Origin: Ilumatobacter sp.
GTDB lineage: Bacteria > Actinomycetota > Acidimicrobiia > Acidimicrobiales > Ilumatobacteraceae
Assembly (NCBI GenBank): GCA_007693335.1
Contig: REDU01000067.1
Location: forward strand, 1 to 54,513
Direction of reading: 5' to 3'
DNA: 54,513 bases
A program made the position numbers and the translations under genes. The notes beneath the pieces are model-generated. The model searched no databases and had not been told where the DNA came from. It saw only the letters and a list, made by a program, of their open reading frames with translations. Numbering within the stretch: the stretch's first letter is position 1; the number at the start of each line of letters is the position of its first letter. Below are positions 18,741 to 29,245 of the stretch, piece by piece.

Positions 18741-20384
18741 ATGACTGCGGTGACTGCGGCGACGGGCCCCCGACGCGGCACGGCCTTCTCATCGTTCGCC
18801 GCGACGCTCCTCGCGTGGTGCCTGGTCGCAGCGGTGGGGTGCGGCGGAGAGCCCGACGTGGTCGCCAGCCGCGCCGAGCCCTCTGCCGGCGCAGCGCCCG
18901 CCCACACCCTGCCGTCCACCGAGGCCGAACGCGGGCCCGGCACCGCGCTCGACGACCGGCCCGTCACGACCACCGAGCCCCACGAGACCAGCAGGAGCGT
19001 CTCTCCCCCGCCCGTCACCACGCCACCGGCCGCGGTCCCCTCGATCCAATCCGACGCGGTGCTGGACGACCTCGCCGAGATCGGCGACGCCAAGGAGCCG
19101 CGGGTGTACGACGATCTCGTGGCCGCCGCCCTGATCGACATCGAGGAGTGGATGACGGAGATACACCCGCTCGTGCACGGCGCCGAGTGGCGACCGCTGT
19201 CGGGTGGGGTGTATCCGTCGTACCCCGGCCGCACCGACATCCCCGGCTGCGGCGAACCCTTCACCGATCCCGCCGACGTGGCCGAGTACGTGGCCTTCTA
19301 CTGCGCCAGCGGCGACTTCGTGGTGTACGACGACGGCCCCGACAGCCTGCTGGGCGAGCTGACCGCCCAGTTCGGGCCGTCGGTGATGGGCATCGTGCTG
19401 GCACACGAGTACGGCCACGTGGTGCAGGACCGCACCGGCGACCTCGCTCGCCGACTGCCCACCATCCTGGTCGAGCAGCAGGCCGACTGCGTGGCGGGTG
19501 CCTGGGTGCGCCGCGCGGCCACCGGCGAGTCACCGCACCTCACGTTGTCCGACGCCGACATCCGTGGCGCGCTGATCACGATGGTGGCCGTGCGCGACCC
19601 GGTCGGGACCGACCAGTTCGAAGCCGGTGGACACGGGTCCGCCTTCGACCGGATCGGCGCCTTCCAGGAGGGATACGTTCATGGTCCCGAGCGATGCGCC
19701 GAGCTGCTCGACGACCCCCTGCCGCTCATGCCCAACCAGTTCCAGTCGACCGCCGACCTGATCAACGACGGGGATCTCCCGTTCGGGTACGACGAGGGGC
19801 AGATCGTGCCCCTGATCGTCGACACGCTCAACCGCTACTGGCCGTTCCAACTCGCCGAACTCGACGCCGGGAGTTTCCCCACCATGGTGCTGACGCCGGT
19901 CACCGGGGCCGCCGACATCTCGTGTCCGACCACCCCCCGGCTCGTGGCGCCCGGTCTGGCGACGTGCATCCCCGACGGCGTCGTGTTCCTCGACGACGGG
20001 TTCGCCCGCCGGCTCTACGTCGACCCCATCGTGGGGAGCGCCGACTTCGCCGTGGGGTATTTCATCGCCCTCGCCTGGGCCGACGTGGCACAGGACCTCC
20101 TCGGCAGCACGCTCACCGGAAGTGACCGCGCCCTCGCCAACGACTGTCTCGTGGGTGCCTGGACCCGCGATCTCGACCCGGATCGCCCCTCGCGGTCCGA
20201 TGAGGGCCTCGATCGCGGCATCATCTCGCCCGGCGACCTCGACGAAGCCGTGGTGGCGGCCATCGAGATCGGCGACACCTCGTCCGACGACGAGATCCTC
20301 GGTACGCCGTTCCAGAAGATCGACGCGTTCCGCGCCGGGGTACTCGGCCAGATCGACGCCTGCCTCGATCGGCTCGATCCATGA
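18741..20384 (+). CDS. Neutral zinc metallopeptidase-like lipoprotein
   Basis: 547 residues. The signal peptide ends at the lipobox VAAVGCGG, followed by a Ser/Thr/Pro-rich linker to about residue 95. The catalytic part has the zinc-binding HEYGH motif (about residue 221, LAHEYGHVVQD) and a third-ligand helix with VEQQADCVAGAW (about 244), the pattern of the YpfJ/putative neutral zinc metallopeptidase family. A long C-terminal part has no obvious second domain. It should sit on the outer face of the membrane. Its stop overlaps the ppx start in ATGA, so the two are coupled although no functional link is evident. Confidence 0.8.
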   Translation: MTAVTAATGPRRGTAFSSFAATLLAWCLVAAVGCGGEPDVVASRAEPSAGAAPAHTLPSTEAERGPGTALDDRPVTTTEPHETSRSVSPPPVTTPPAAVPSIQSDAVLDDLAEIGDAKEPRVYDDLVAAALIDIEEWMTEIHPLVHGAEWRPLSGGVYPSYPGRTDIPGCGEPFTDPADVAEYVAFYCASGDFVVYDDGPDSLLGELTAQFGPSVMGIVLAHEYGHVVQDRTGDLARRLPTILVEQQADCVAGAWVRRAATGESPHLTLSDADIRGALITMVAVRDPVGTDQFEAGGHGSAFDRIGAFQEGYVHGPERCAELLDDPLPLMPNQFQSTADLINDGDLPFGYDEGQIVPLIVDTLNRYWPFQLAELDAGSFPTMVLTPVTGAADISCPTTPRLVAPGLATCIPDGVVFLDDGFARRLYVDPIVGSADFAVGYFIALAWADVAQDLLGSTLTGSDRALANDCLVGAWTRDLDPDRPSRSDEGLDRGIISPGDLDEAVVAAIEIGDTSSDDEILGTPFQKIDAFRAGVLGQIDACLDRLDP

Positions 20385-21997
20385 GCCACGGCCCCGTCGT
20401 CACGACCGGAACCACCGGATCCGCTCCGACCACCACGACCAACGTGGTCCCGGACGTGTTCGCCGCGCTCGATCTCGGCACCAACAGCTTCCACCTGGTG
20501 GTGGCCCGGCACACCGGCGGCGAGGGGTTCGACGTGATCACCCGTGAGCGCGAGATGGTGCGACTCGGGCACGGCGGTACCGACATGAAGGAGCTCTCCG
20601 ACGCCTCGATCGACCGGGCGGTGGCCTGTCTGCGCCGCATGCGGCGCATCGCCGAGAGCCACGGCGCGTCCGAGATCCGGACCGTCGCCACCAGCGCCAC
20701 ACGGGAGGCGGCCAACGCCAGCGCGTTCATCGAGCGGGCCCGCGACGAAGCCGGCGTCGAGATCGAGGTGATCTCCGGTCTCGAGGAGGCCCGACTCATC
20801 CACCTCGGCATCCTGCAGGCGGTGCCGGTGTTCGACCAGCGGGTGCTGCTCGTCGACATCGGCGGCGGCTCGACCGAGATCCTCATCGGTGAACGGGGCG
20901 AGACCCTCGCGGCGCGCAGCTTCAAGCTCGGCGCCGTGCGCCTCACCGACCGGTTCTTCCCCGATGGCGAGGTGAGCGACGGGTCCATCGCCGACTGTCG
21001 CGAGTACATCCGCTCGGTGCTCACCCACTTCGAGCGTGAGGCCGACGAGTACGGGTTCGACGTGGCCGTGGCGTCGTCGGGCACCGCCGAGGCCATCGCC
21101 CGGATGGTCCACGCCCACCGTGGTGGTCCGGCGCTGCGCACGTTCAACTGCTTCGAGTTCACGCGCGACGAGCTCACCGACGTGGTCGAGCGGCTCTGCG
21201 CGGCCCGTTCCCCGCAGCAGCGGGCGAAGATCTCCGGGCTCGACTCGGGGCGGGCCGACATCGCCCCCGCAGGCGCACTGATCCTCGATGAGATCGCCGA
21301 GCGCTTCGGCGCCGACGCGTTCACGTTCAGCGAGGGTGCACTGCGCGACGGCGTGCTGCTCGACGCGGTCGAGCGCCGGTCCGGCGGTGCCGACGGCCGC
21401 AGCCAGCTGCGCGACGTCGCCCGCCGCAGCATCCGCCAGCTGCGCGACCGCTGCGACGACGATCCGGCGCACTCCGCGCAGGTGGCCCGGCTCGCCGTGG
21501 AGCTGTTCGACGGTCTCGAACCCCTCCACGGTCTCGGCCCGGCCGAACGCGACCTCCTCGAGGCCGGCGCCCTGCTGGCCAACGTCGGGCTGGTCGTCAG
21601 CCACAGCAAGCACCACCACCACTCGTACTACGTGGTGCGCAACAGTGAGCTGACGGGTCTCACCGACCATGAGATCGAGCTCATCGCCCAGATCGCGCGG
21701 TACCACCGCAAGAGCAACCCGAAGTCGTCACACGAGCCGTTCGCCGCGCTCTCGCGCGCCGACCAGCAGCTGGTGAGGACGCTGGCCGGCATCCTGCGCA
21801 TCGCGATCGGGCTCGATCGCTGCCACGAGCGCCGGGTGCCCGGCGTGCGGGTCGAGCTGGGCGACCAACGGGTCACCATCGAGGTGGGCCACGCCGGCGC
21901 CGACATCGCCCTCGAGCTGTACGCCGCCAACGAGCGCAAGGATCTCCTCGAGCAGGTGCTCGACCGCCGCGTCGAGCTCATGCCCGTCGTCGCCTGA
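20381..21997 (+). CDS. ppx: Ppx/GppA family phosphatase (exopolyphosphatase)
   Basis: 538 residues. An actin-like ASKHA ATPase fold with phosphate-binding loops ALDLGTNSFHLVV (about residue 29) and LLVDIGGGSTEI (about 157), then a C-terminal HD-like helical region with HSAQVARLAVELF and a histidine-rich stretch SKHHHHSYY. It cleaves terminal phosphates from polyphosphate, or possibly pppGpp; the family alone does not decide. The N-terminus carries a Thr-rich extension of about 25 residues. ATG 20381 overlaps the upstream stop (ATGA). With ppgK at 42190 it gives two polyphosphate-linked enzymes in the window. Confidence 0.9.
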   Translation: MSHGPVVTTGTTGSAPTTTTNVVPDVFAALDLGTNSFHLVVARHTGGEGFDVITREREMVRLGHGGTDMKELSDASIDRAVACLRRMRRIAESHGASEIRTVATSATREAANASAFIERARDEAGVEIEVISGLEEARLIHLGILQAVPVFDQRVLLVDIGGGSTEILIGERGETLAARSFKLGAVRLTDRFFPDGEVSDGSIADCREYIRSVLTHFEREADEYGFDVAVASSGTAEAIARMVHAHRGGPALRTFNCFEFTRDELTDVVERLCAARSPQQRAKISGLDSGRADIAPAGALILDEIAERFGADAFTFSEGALRDGVLLDAVERRSGGADGRSQLRDVARRSIRQLRDRCDDDPAHSAQVARLAVELFDGLEPLHGLGPAERDLLEAGALLANVGLVVSHSKHHHHSYYVVRNSELTGLTDHEIELIAQIARYHRKSNPKSSHEPFAALSRADQQLVRTLAGILRIAIGLDRCHERRVPGVRVELGDQRVTIEVGHAGADIALELYAANERKDLLEQVLDRRVELMPVVA

Positions 21998-22012
21998 GAC
22001 ACGCTCCCGCCT

Positions 22013-22053
22013 GTGGTCGAGATCTCTGCGCACATCGGAGAGATCTCGACCAC
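22013..22053. terminator. Perfect 15-bp hairpin between convergent ppx and the regulator gene
   Basis: GTGGTCGAGATCTCT (22013-22027) and its exact complement (22039-22053) around an 11-nt loop, 15 nt after the ppx stop and 18 nt past the stop of the convergent gene. It could act as a bidirectional terminator or be one copy of a dispersed repeat. No T tract. Confidence 0.6.
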
Positions 22054-22071
22054 GAACGTGGCGGGATCGGA

Positions 22072-23208
22072 TCAGGGGCGACCGCGCGCCGGCGGATCGG
22101 CCACCGGCGGGCTCTGCGGCGGGGGATCCTGTGCCGGAACGGTGACCGGGGCAACATCGTTGGCCGCCGGGACAGGTGCAGCGGGCGGGGTCTGAGCCGG
22201 GGCCGGCGCCGAGTCCTGGGCCGAGCGGCCGGCGTTCGCCGGCCGTGCGTCCAGATCGCCAGCAGCGGGCACCGCAGCATCCGGGCGACCAGCCGTCTCC
22301 GGGCGACCAGCCGTCTCCGGGCGACCAGCCGTCTCGGGGCGACCGACGCCTTCGGGTCGGCAACTCGAACGCTGCTCGTCGGCCTCGTTCTCGTCGATCA
22401 CGTCGTCAGCGGTCTCGAGCGCCACGTCCACGATCTCCTCGGCGGGCTCGTCATCGCCGGTGCCGGGGCTCTGGCACGCGTGCTGGAAGCGGAGCATCCG
22501 GGCCATCTCGCTGATCACGGACCCGTCGACGCCGGGCTCGCTGCCGTCGGCACCGGTGGCGGCCGCCGACACGAGGGCGCCGAACGTCGCATCGTCGGGA
22601 CCGTCGGCTCCGCCATCGAGTGACTCGGGTCCGTCAGTGGCGGCCTCGGCCGGATCGTCGCCAGCCGGATCGTCGCCAGCCGGATCGTCGCCAGCCGGAT
22701 CGTCGCCAGCCAGGTTGTCATCGGTCGTGGTGGCGAGGAACTCATCCTCGCCCACGGTGTCGTCGCCGCTGCGGGGCAGCTCGATCGGTGAGATCGTGCT
22801 GACGGCGGCGGCAATTGCGTTCTGCGCCGGCTCGGGCAGCTGTCCGGTCGCTGCGGCGCCGGTGCCGGCTGCTGCGACCAGGCTCGCTCCGATGGTCAGT
22901 TTGCCGGCCAGGGTCAGGCCGGCGATGAATGCTGGGACGGGCATGCGCGTTCTCCGTTTCGGTAGTCCGGCCGCCTGCGGAGCAGGCCCGGTGACGTTGC
23001 TCGCTGCCGTCGCCGACAGGTCGCCGTTCTCGTTGGAGAAGCCAGCCGACATCGCCATCTCGAACACCGATGGACCGATCTCGTGGTCCATCGCCGTGCG
23101 CCTCAGCTCTCCGACGAACTCGACGAGCTCGTCGAACTCCGGATCGCCTGCCACGCCGGACAGGATCGTCTCGGCGTCGCGGTCGGTGATGAGTCGGTGT
23201 CGTGACAT
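22072..23208 (-). CDS. Single-pass membrane protein, presumed anti-sigma/sigma-associated regulator
   Basis: 378 residues. The cytoplasmic N-terminus (about residues 1-95) contains DAETILSGVAGDPEFDELVEFVGELRR and resembles the small anti-sigma domains encoded beside sigma factors. A hydrophobic segment (about 97-130, FIAGLTLAGKLTIGASLVAAAG) follows, then a long disordered exported part rich in Asp/Gly/Pro/Ala. That part holds two tandem repeats: AGDDP four times and AGRPET three times, ending in a proline-rich tail. It starts 26 bp after the sigma factor gene, hence the proposed role; there is no zinc-binding HXXXCXXC motif. ATG 23208 is the first start consistent with the operon. Confidence 0.65.
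   Translation of the reverse strand: MSRHRLITDRDAETILSGVAGDPEFDELVEFVGELRRTAMDHEIGPSVFEMAMSAGFSNENGDLSATAASNVTGPAPQAAGLPKRRTRMPVPAFIAGLTLAGKLTIGASLVAAAGTGAAATGQLPEPAQNAIAAAVSTISPIELPRSGDDTVGEDEFLATTTDDNLAGDDPAGDDPAGDDPAGDDPAEAATDGPESLDGGADGPDDATFGALVSAAATGADGSEPGVDGSVISEMARMLRFQHACQSPGTGDDEPAEEIVDVALETADDVIDENEADEQRSSCRPEGVGRPETAGRPETAGRPETAGRPDAAVPAAGDLDARPANAGRSAQDSAPAPAQTPPAAPVPAANDVAPVTVPAQDPPPQSPPVADPPARGRP
22283..22336 (-). repeat. 18-bp tandem repeat (three units) in the sigma-linked membrane protein
   Basis: Three nearly identical 18-bp units encoding AGRPET in the disordered exported region. Confidence 0.85.
22648..22713 (-). repeat. 15-bp tandem repeat (four units) in the sigma-linked membrane protein
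   Basis: Four 15-bp units encoding AGDDP, identical across the repeat; a probable site of slippage. Confidence 0.9.
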
Positions 23209-23234
23209 CTCACCGGGGTGATCGTCGGGGAAGC

Positions 23235-23807
23235 TCACAGGGGTACGCCCGTCTTGGAGAAGATCTTCTGGAGCGCGCCCAGGCCTCGTCGCTGCAAGGC
23301 CTTGACGGCCCCCGGAGACTTGTCGAGCACATCGGCGATCTGTTCGATCGTGAGATCGCCCACGATGCGGAGCGTGAGCACATCGCGCTGATCGGGGGCG
23401 AGCCGAGCGCAGAGCCCGAGTACCCGCTCGGTCCCGAGGTGGTCGAGCGCCGTGGTCTCGATGTCGTGGGCCGCATCGCTGTTCACCCTCGGCTCGGGCG
23501 AGTCCCAGTGCGACTCGACCACCGCTCGCGACCTCCGCCGCCGATCGTCGACGATCCGGTGGTGGGCGATCACGAAGATCCACGATCGGAACCGCTCCTC
23601 GGTGCCGGTGAACGAGCCGATGTTGCGGAACACCCCGTGGAAGACGTCACCCACCAGGTCGTCCACGTCGGCGGCTCCCTGCGCTCGCGCATACCCGGCC
23701 ACTGCGGGGGCGTACTCGTGGAAGATGTGCGCCCACGCCGTCTCGTCGCCGTCTCTGGCCGCGGCCGTCAACGACTCGAACCCGCCGGTGTGTTCGATCG
23801 ACCGCAC
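23235..23807 (-). CDS. ECF-type RNA polymerase sigma factor
   Basis: 190 residues with two sigma70 regions. Region 2 runs from AWAHIFHEYAPAVAGYARA through VDDLVGDVFHGVFRNIGSF to FRSWIFVIAHHRIVDDRRRR; region 4 is LAPDQRDVLTLRIVGDLTIE with a helix-turn-helix ending in SPGAVKALQRRGLGAL. This layout is that of group IV (ECF) sigma factors. GTG 23807 has GGAGG 11 nt upstream; the open frame extends further but without similarity. It is followed by a membrane protein likely to hold it inactive. Which promoters it reads is unknown. Confidence 0.88.
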   Translation of the reverse strand: MRSIEHTGGFESLTAAARDGDETAWAHIFHEYAPAVAGYARAQGAADVDDLVGDVFHGVFRNIGSFTGTEERFRSWIFVIAHHRIVDDRRRRSRAVVESHWDSPEPRVNSDAAHDIETTALDHLGTERVLGLCARLAPDQRDVLTLRIVGDLTIEQIADVLDKSPGAVKALQRRGLGALQKIFSKTGVPL

Positions 23808-23943
23808 TCGTCTCGTCGCCTCCGGACAGTGTCCTCCACGCGGCGGTTCCGCGGGCCCCGTCCGTGTGCCATCGGCATCGGCGCCGACACACTTGAGTGA
23901 TGCCCAGGGGTCGACACATCCCCGGCAACCGGCCGGGGGCGGC

Positions 23944-24888
23944 TCAGAGTCGCTGGCGGAGGATCTCGGCGAGCTCGACCGGGCGATCGCCCTGCACACT
24001 GTGGCCGGCGCCGTCGACCACCACGTGATCGAGATCGGGCTGGCGGCGACGGGCCTCGGCGATGTCGTCGTCGTCGACCACCGGTGACGTCCCACCCTGC
24101 ACGAGCAGCACGTCGCACTCGAGCGCCGAGAAGTCGTCCCACAACGGTGAGGCGGTCGCTGCGACGTCGGGGGTGGCTGCGACGTCGGGGCCCTCGTCGA
24201 CACCGTCGCCGTCTCCTGCAGCCTCACTGGTCCGGGCGTGGCCGCGACGGTCGTAGCGCCACTCCCAGCTGCCGTCGTCGAGCTGATGGGCGTTGTGGAG
24301 GATGCCACGCCGCAACGACGACTCCGACCGGGTCGGGTTGTGCTCCATCGTACGGGCGAGCAGGTCGTCGAAGCTGGCGAAGTTCTGCGGTCCGCTCACG
24401 AAGTCGATCACCGCCTTGGCCTTCTGCCGGTTCACCCCGGGCGTGATGTCGACCATCACGAGTGACCGGACCAGCTCGGGATTCCGGGCTGCCAGCACCA
24501 TCGACGTGAGACCACCCAGCGACATGCCGACCAACAGCGGCGGGATCGGGGCCAGCGTCAACAGCGCCTCGACCAGGTCGTCGGCGAGGGTGACGGGATC
24601 GTAGGCGCCGTCGTCACGCCAGTCGGAGTGGCCGTGCCCGGGGAGATCGACAGCAACCAGCGGCCGGTCGAGGGCGAGCGCCACCGTGTCCCAGGTGTGC
24701 GCGTTCTGTGCACCGCCGTGCACCAGCACGAGTTCCGGTTCGCCACGTCCCCACTGGAGCGCACTCACCGACCGCCCGGATTCCACCTCCACCGCCGTGC
24801 GGCGCACCACCGGCGGGCCGGCGTCGGGTAGGTCGTACTCGGCGGCGTTCTCGTGGAACAGCCCGAACTCGTCGTAGTCGATCCTCAC
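23944..24888 (-). CDS. Alpha/beta hydrolase
   Basis: About 314 residues. Alpha/beta-hydrolase fold: oxyanion-hole segment VLVHGGAQNAHTWD, PGHGHSDW, nucleophile elbow GMSLGG, and the catalytic His in GAGHSVQGDRP near the C-terminus. The substrate cannot be told. The N-terminus has an extension of about 40 residues. GTG 24888 is used; a GTG at 24918 is possible, and neither has a good ribosome binding site. An insert of acidic, low-complexity sequence (about residues 220-245) precedes the last part of the fold. Confidence 0.8.
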   Translation of the reverse strand: MRIDYDEFGLFHENAAEYDLPDAGPPVVRRTAVEVESGRSVSALQWGRGEPELVLVHGGAQNAHTWDTVALALDRPLVAVDLPGHGHSDWRDDGAYDPVTLADDLVEALLTLAPIPPLLVGMSLGGLTSMVLAARNPELVRSLVMVDITPGVNRQKAKAVIDFVSGPQNFASFDDLLARTMEHNPTRSESSLRRGILHNAHQLDDGSWEWRYDRRGHARTSEAAGDGDGVDEGPDVAATPDVAATASPLWDDFSALECDVLLVQGGTSPVVDDDDIAEARRRQPDLDHVVVDGAGHSVQGDRPVELAEILRQRL

Positions 24889-24920
24889 GCCCCCATCGTG
24901 ACCGATCGCCCCCACCACCT

Positions 24921-25000
24921 CCGAACTGTCTGGCCGAACCGATCTCGGAACTGTCTGGAGGGATCCGGCGGATCCACCCGATCAGCGCGGACAGTTCGAC
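24921..25000 (+). repeat. Intergenic copy A of the 55-bp palindrome-ended repeat
   Basis: Full copy at 24946-25000, starting CGGAACTGTC and ending GGACAGTTCG, aligned without gaps to the treZ and other intergenic copies. An extra left arm, CCGAACTGTC, stands alone at 24921-24930. The core includes GGATCCGGCGGATCC. It lies between two minus-strand genes. Confidence 0.85.
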
Positions 25001-25005
25001 GGGGG

Positions 25006-26196
25006 TCAGCCGTCGTCGAGGTCGTCGTCGAGGTCGTCGTCGTCGAGGTCGACGGGGACGGTGGTGGTCGTTGTCGTGGTCGTTGTCGTGGTGGACGTGC
25101 TGGTGGAGGTGGACTCGGGCACCGTGGTCTCGACCACGGTGGTCTCGGGGGCCAACGTCGTCTCGGGCACCAGCGTGGTCGTGGTGGTGGACGTGGTGGT
25201 GGACGTCGCGTACCACTCGTCCCAGCGCCAGTCGAACGTCGGGAACTGCTCGCCGTACTGCTCGGGCTCCTTCACGCCGTCCCACACGAACACCCGCTCG
25301 CCGATCGACACCAGCTCGAAGTAGGTCTCCGACAGGGCGTTCGGGATCCGGATGCAGCCGTGCGACGCCGGGCGGTTCGGCACGCTCTGGGCGCCGTGGA
25401 TGGCGATGCCGTAGTTGAAGTAGACCGGGTTCAACATCCCGCCGAGCGCGCTCTGACGGTGCCCCTCGTACTTGCGGTGGTAGGTGAAGATGCCGCCGGG
25501 GGTGTTGGAGATGCCGCAGCGGCCCTCCTTCTTCGGCTCCTCGCCGTCTTCGTTGCCGTACTCGCCGGGGCTGATGGTGACCTCGCGGCACCACTCCTCG
25601 CCAGTGCCGTGTGAGATGTGCGCGACGAACACCGGGGTGCCGTCGTGGAACACCGCCATGACCTGCTCGGGCAGGTACACCTCGGTGTGGTTGCGCGTGC
25701 CCGGTTCGGGCCGGCGCGGCGTGATCTTCACGTGGTCCTGCATCCGGTCCCACATATCGGGCGTGACCCGCCCGGTGACCTGCTCGCGCGGCACCTGCAG
25801 CACGAGCTTCTCGTACGCCCAGATCGACTGGATCGTGAGGCCGCCGTACACCCCGTCGACCGGACCGGGGTTGAAGCCGAGCTCGTGGAGGCGCTCCTGA
25901 ACACGGGCGACGTCGTCGCCCACCACGCCGTCCACCAGCGTTCGGTTGAGTGGCACCTTCTCGTCGTCGGGACGGGTCTCGACCGGCTCGGCCTCGGTGG
26001 TCTCGGGCGCCGGCTCGACCGCGTCCTCCGGCTCGGTGCCCGGCGTGGTCTCGAACGTCTCGGCGGTGGCCGAACCGCCATCGTCGCTGCCACCGGCCAC
26101 ACCGGCCACCACCACCGTGCCCAGGAGCGCGGCAGCCGCGATCGCGGGCATCCAGCGCGCGACGCTGGGAGAGATACGAAGGGGGGCGATGTTCAC
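25006..26196 (-). CDS. L,D-transpeptidase with peptidoglycan-binding domain
   Basis: 396 residues. An N-terminal membrane segment (MPAIAAAALLGTVVVAGVAG) and an acidic/Thr linker precede a PG_binding_1 domain (about residues 90-150, DDVARVQERLHELGFNPGPV). The YkuD L,D-transpeptidase catalytic domain follows, with the His/Cys signature in PASHGCIRIPN (about residue 280). It makes 3-3 peptidoglycan cross-links outside the membrane. Unusually, the catalytic domain is followed by a Thr/Ser/Val-rich low-complexity tail and a terminal run of aspartates, DLDDDDLDDDLDDG. The start is GTG 26196 with no clear ribosome binding site. Confidence 0.9.
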   Translation of the reverse strand: MNIAPLRISPSVARWMPAIAAAALLGTVVVAGVAGGSDDGGSATAETFETTPGTEPEDAVEPAPETTEAEPVETRPDDEKVPLNRTLVDGVVGDDVARVQERLHELGFNPGPVDGVYGGLTIQSIWAYEKLVLQVPREQVTGRVTPDMWDRMQDHVKITPRRPEPGTRNHTEVYLPEQVMAVFHDGTPVFVAHISHGTGEEWCREVTISPGEYGNEDGEEPKKEGRCGISNTPGGIFTYHRKYEGHRQSALGGMLNPVYFNYGIAIHGAQSVPNRPASHGCIRIPNALSETYFELVSIGERVFVWDGVKEPEQYGEQFPTFDWRWDEWYATSTTTSTTTTTLVPETTLAPETTVVETTVPESTSTSTSTTTTTTTTTTTVPVDLDDDDLDDDLDDG

Positions 26197-26283
26197 GACA
26201 GGACTTTCAACACGACTGTCGTGGATGCTACCAACGGCCCCGTACGGCGAAACATCGGCGCAGCACGTTTCGCGGCTGTTCCG

Positions 26284-27090
26284 TCAGGCGTTCGGATCGA
26301 CCCGGTCGAGCAACGACCTGTCGAGCGGCCGGATGCTCGCGAGCTCGCGACGGAGCCCCACCATCTCGACGATGATCGTACGGATCACGGCCGGTGAACT
26401 GAGCGTCGAGACCCCGCGGGTACGTGGGAAGTAGTCGACGCCGAACTGGAGGATCTCGAACCCCAGACGGGTCGAGCGGATGACGAGCTCGGCGTCGATG
26501 AACGATCCCTCGCTGTGCAGCTGGACGTGATCGAAGATACGGCGGCGGCACAACTTGAACGCGAAGTTGATGTCGCGCACCCGCACCCCGAACAGCGCCT
26601 TGACCAGCGTGTTGTACGCGAACGTGTACACGGCGCGCAACGAGCCCTCGCCGGTACGGTCGAAGCGGTAGGCGCTGACGATGTCGACGTCGTACTCGCG
26701 CATCAATCGGACCGCCCGCGGGAGCTCGTTCATGTCGAACGGCAGGTCGGCGTCGGTGTAGAGCACGAGATCGCCGGTGGCGGTGGCGAACCCGGTCTTC
26801 ATCGCCCCTCCGAGCTTGCGGTTCCGGGCGTGGTGCACGACGCTCACCCGAGGGTCGTCGGCGGCCAACTGGTCGGCGATCTCGCCGGTGGCATCGGTGG
26901 AGGCGTCGTCCACCACGATCAGTTCGTAATCGGCCACGTCGCCGGCCTCGACCAATTGCTCGCAGGCCCGCTTGCCGAACGCGAGCGCCCGCTCGATGTA
27001 GGCCTCCTCGTTCCACATGGGATAGAAGACCGACAGCTTGGCGAACGCTGGTACGACCACGTCGTTCACGTCGGGGACCTCGGATGACAC
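26284..27090 (-). CDS. GT2 family glycosyltransferase (dolichyl/polyprenyl-phosphate sugar synthase-like)
   Basis: 268 residues, GT-A fold. SVFYPMWNEEAYIERAL opens the nucleotide-sugar binding domain, VVDDASTDAT is the first acidic motif and YTDADLPFD carries the DxD-type metal site; NFAFKLCRRR and EGSFIDAELVIR are shared with DPM1/DPG-type enzymes. It may glycosylate a polyprenyl phosphate carrier, but the acceptor is a guess. GTG 27090 is chosen since TACCCT (27098-27103) lies 7 nt upstream, with no ribosome binding site. No transmembrane tail is visible. Confidence 0.85.
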   Translation of the reverse strand: MSSEVPDVNDVVVPAFAKLSVFYPMWNEEAYIERALAFGKRACEQLVEAGDVADYELIVVDDASTDATGEIADQLAADDPRVSVVHHARNRKLGGAMKTGFATATGDLVLYTDADLPFDMNELPRAVRLMREYDVDIVSAYRFDRTGEGSLRAVYTFAYNTLVKALFGVRVRDINFAFKLCRRRIFDHVQLHSEGSFIDAELVIRSTRLGFEILQFGVDYFPRTRGVSTLSSPAVIRTIIVEMVGLRRELASIRPLDRSLLDRVDPNA

Positions 27091-27097
27091 GATGGGC

Positions 27098-27103
27098 AGG
27101 GTA
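27098..27103 (-). promoter_or_regulatory. Candidate leaderless -10 of the GT2 gene (TACCCT)
   Basis: TACCCT on the minus strand, 7 nt before GTG 27090; fits TANNNT, no Shine-Dalgarno sequence. Confidence 0.4.
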
Positions 27104-27148
27104 GCGGTGAGCCGTGGCGGACGCCGGCCGACCGACCGGGCTCGGCGG

Positions 27149-27154
27149 TATCGT
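27149..27154 (+). promoter_or_regulatory. Candidate leaderless -10 of the small membrane protein gene (TATCGT)
   Basis: TATCGT 7 nt before GTG 27162. It decides the start choice for that gene. Confidence 0.45.
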
Positions 27155-27161
27155 CGGCGGT

Positions 27162-29110
<1,949 letters not shown>

Positions 29111-29119
29111 CCCACACCC

Positions 29120-29238
29120 CCGAACCGTCCGCGGTGAACCGGCGGAACCACCCGATCACCACAGACAGTTCGGAACGACACCCCCGAACCGTCCGCGGGA
29201 AACCGGGGGAAGCACCCGATCACCACAGACGGTTCGGA
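29120..29238 (+). repeat. Intergenic copies B1 and B2 of the 55-bp palindrome-ended repeat
   Basis: Two copies, 29120-29174 and 29184-29238, spaced 64 bp apart. They start CCGAACCGTCCGCGG and end with GACAGTTCGGA and GACGGTTCGGA. They fill the gap between convergent argG and the M20 peptidase gene and align without gaps to the treZ units. Confidence 0.9.
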
Positions 29239-29245
29239 AGGTGCT

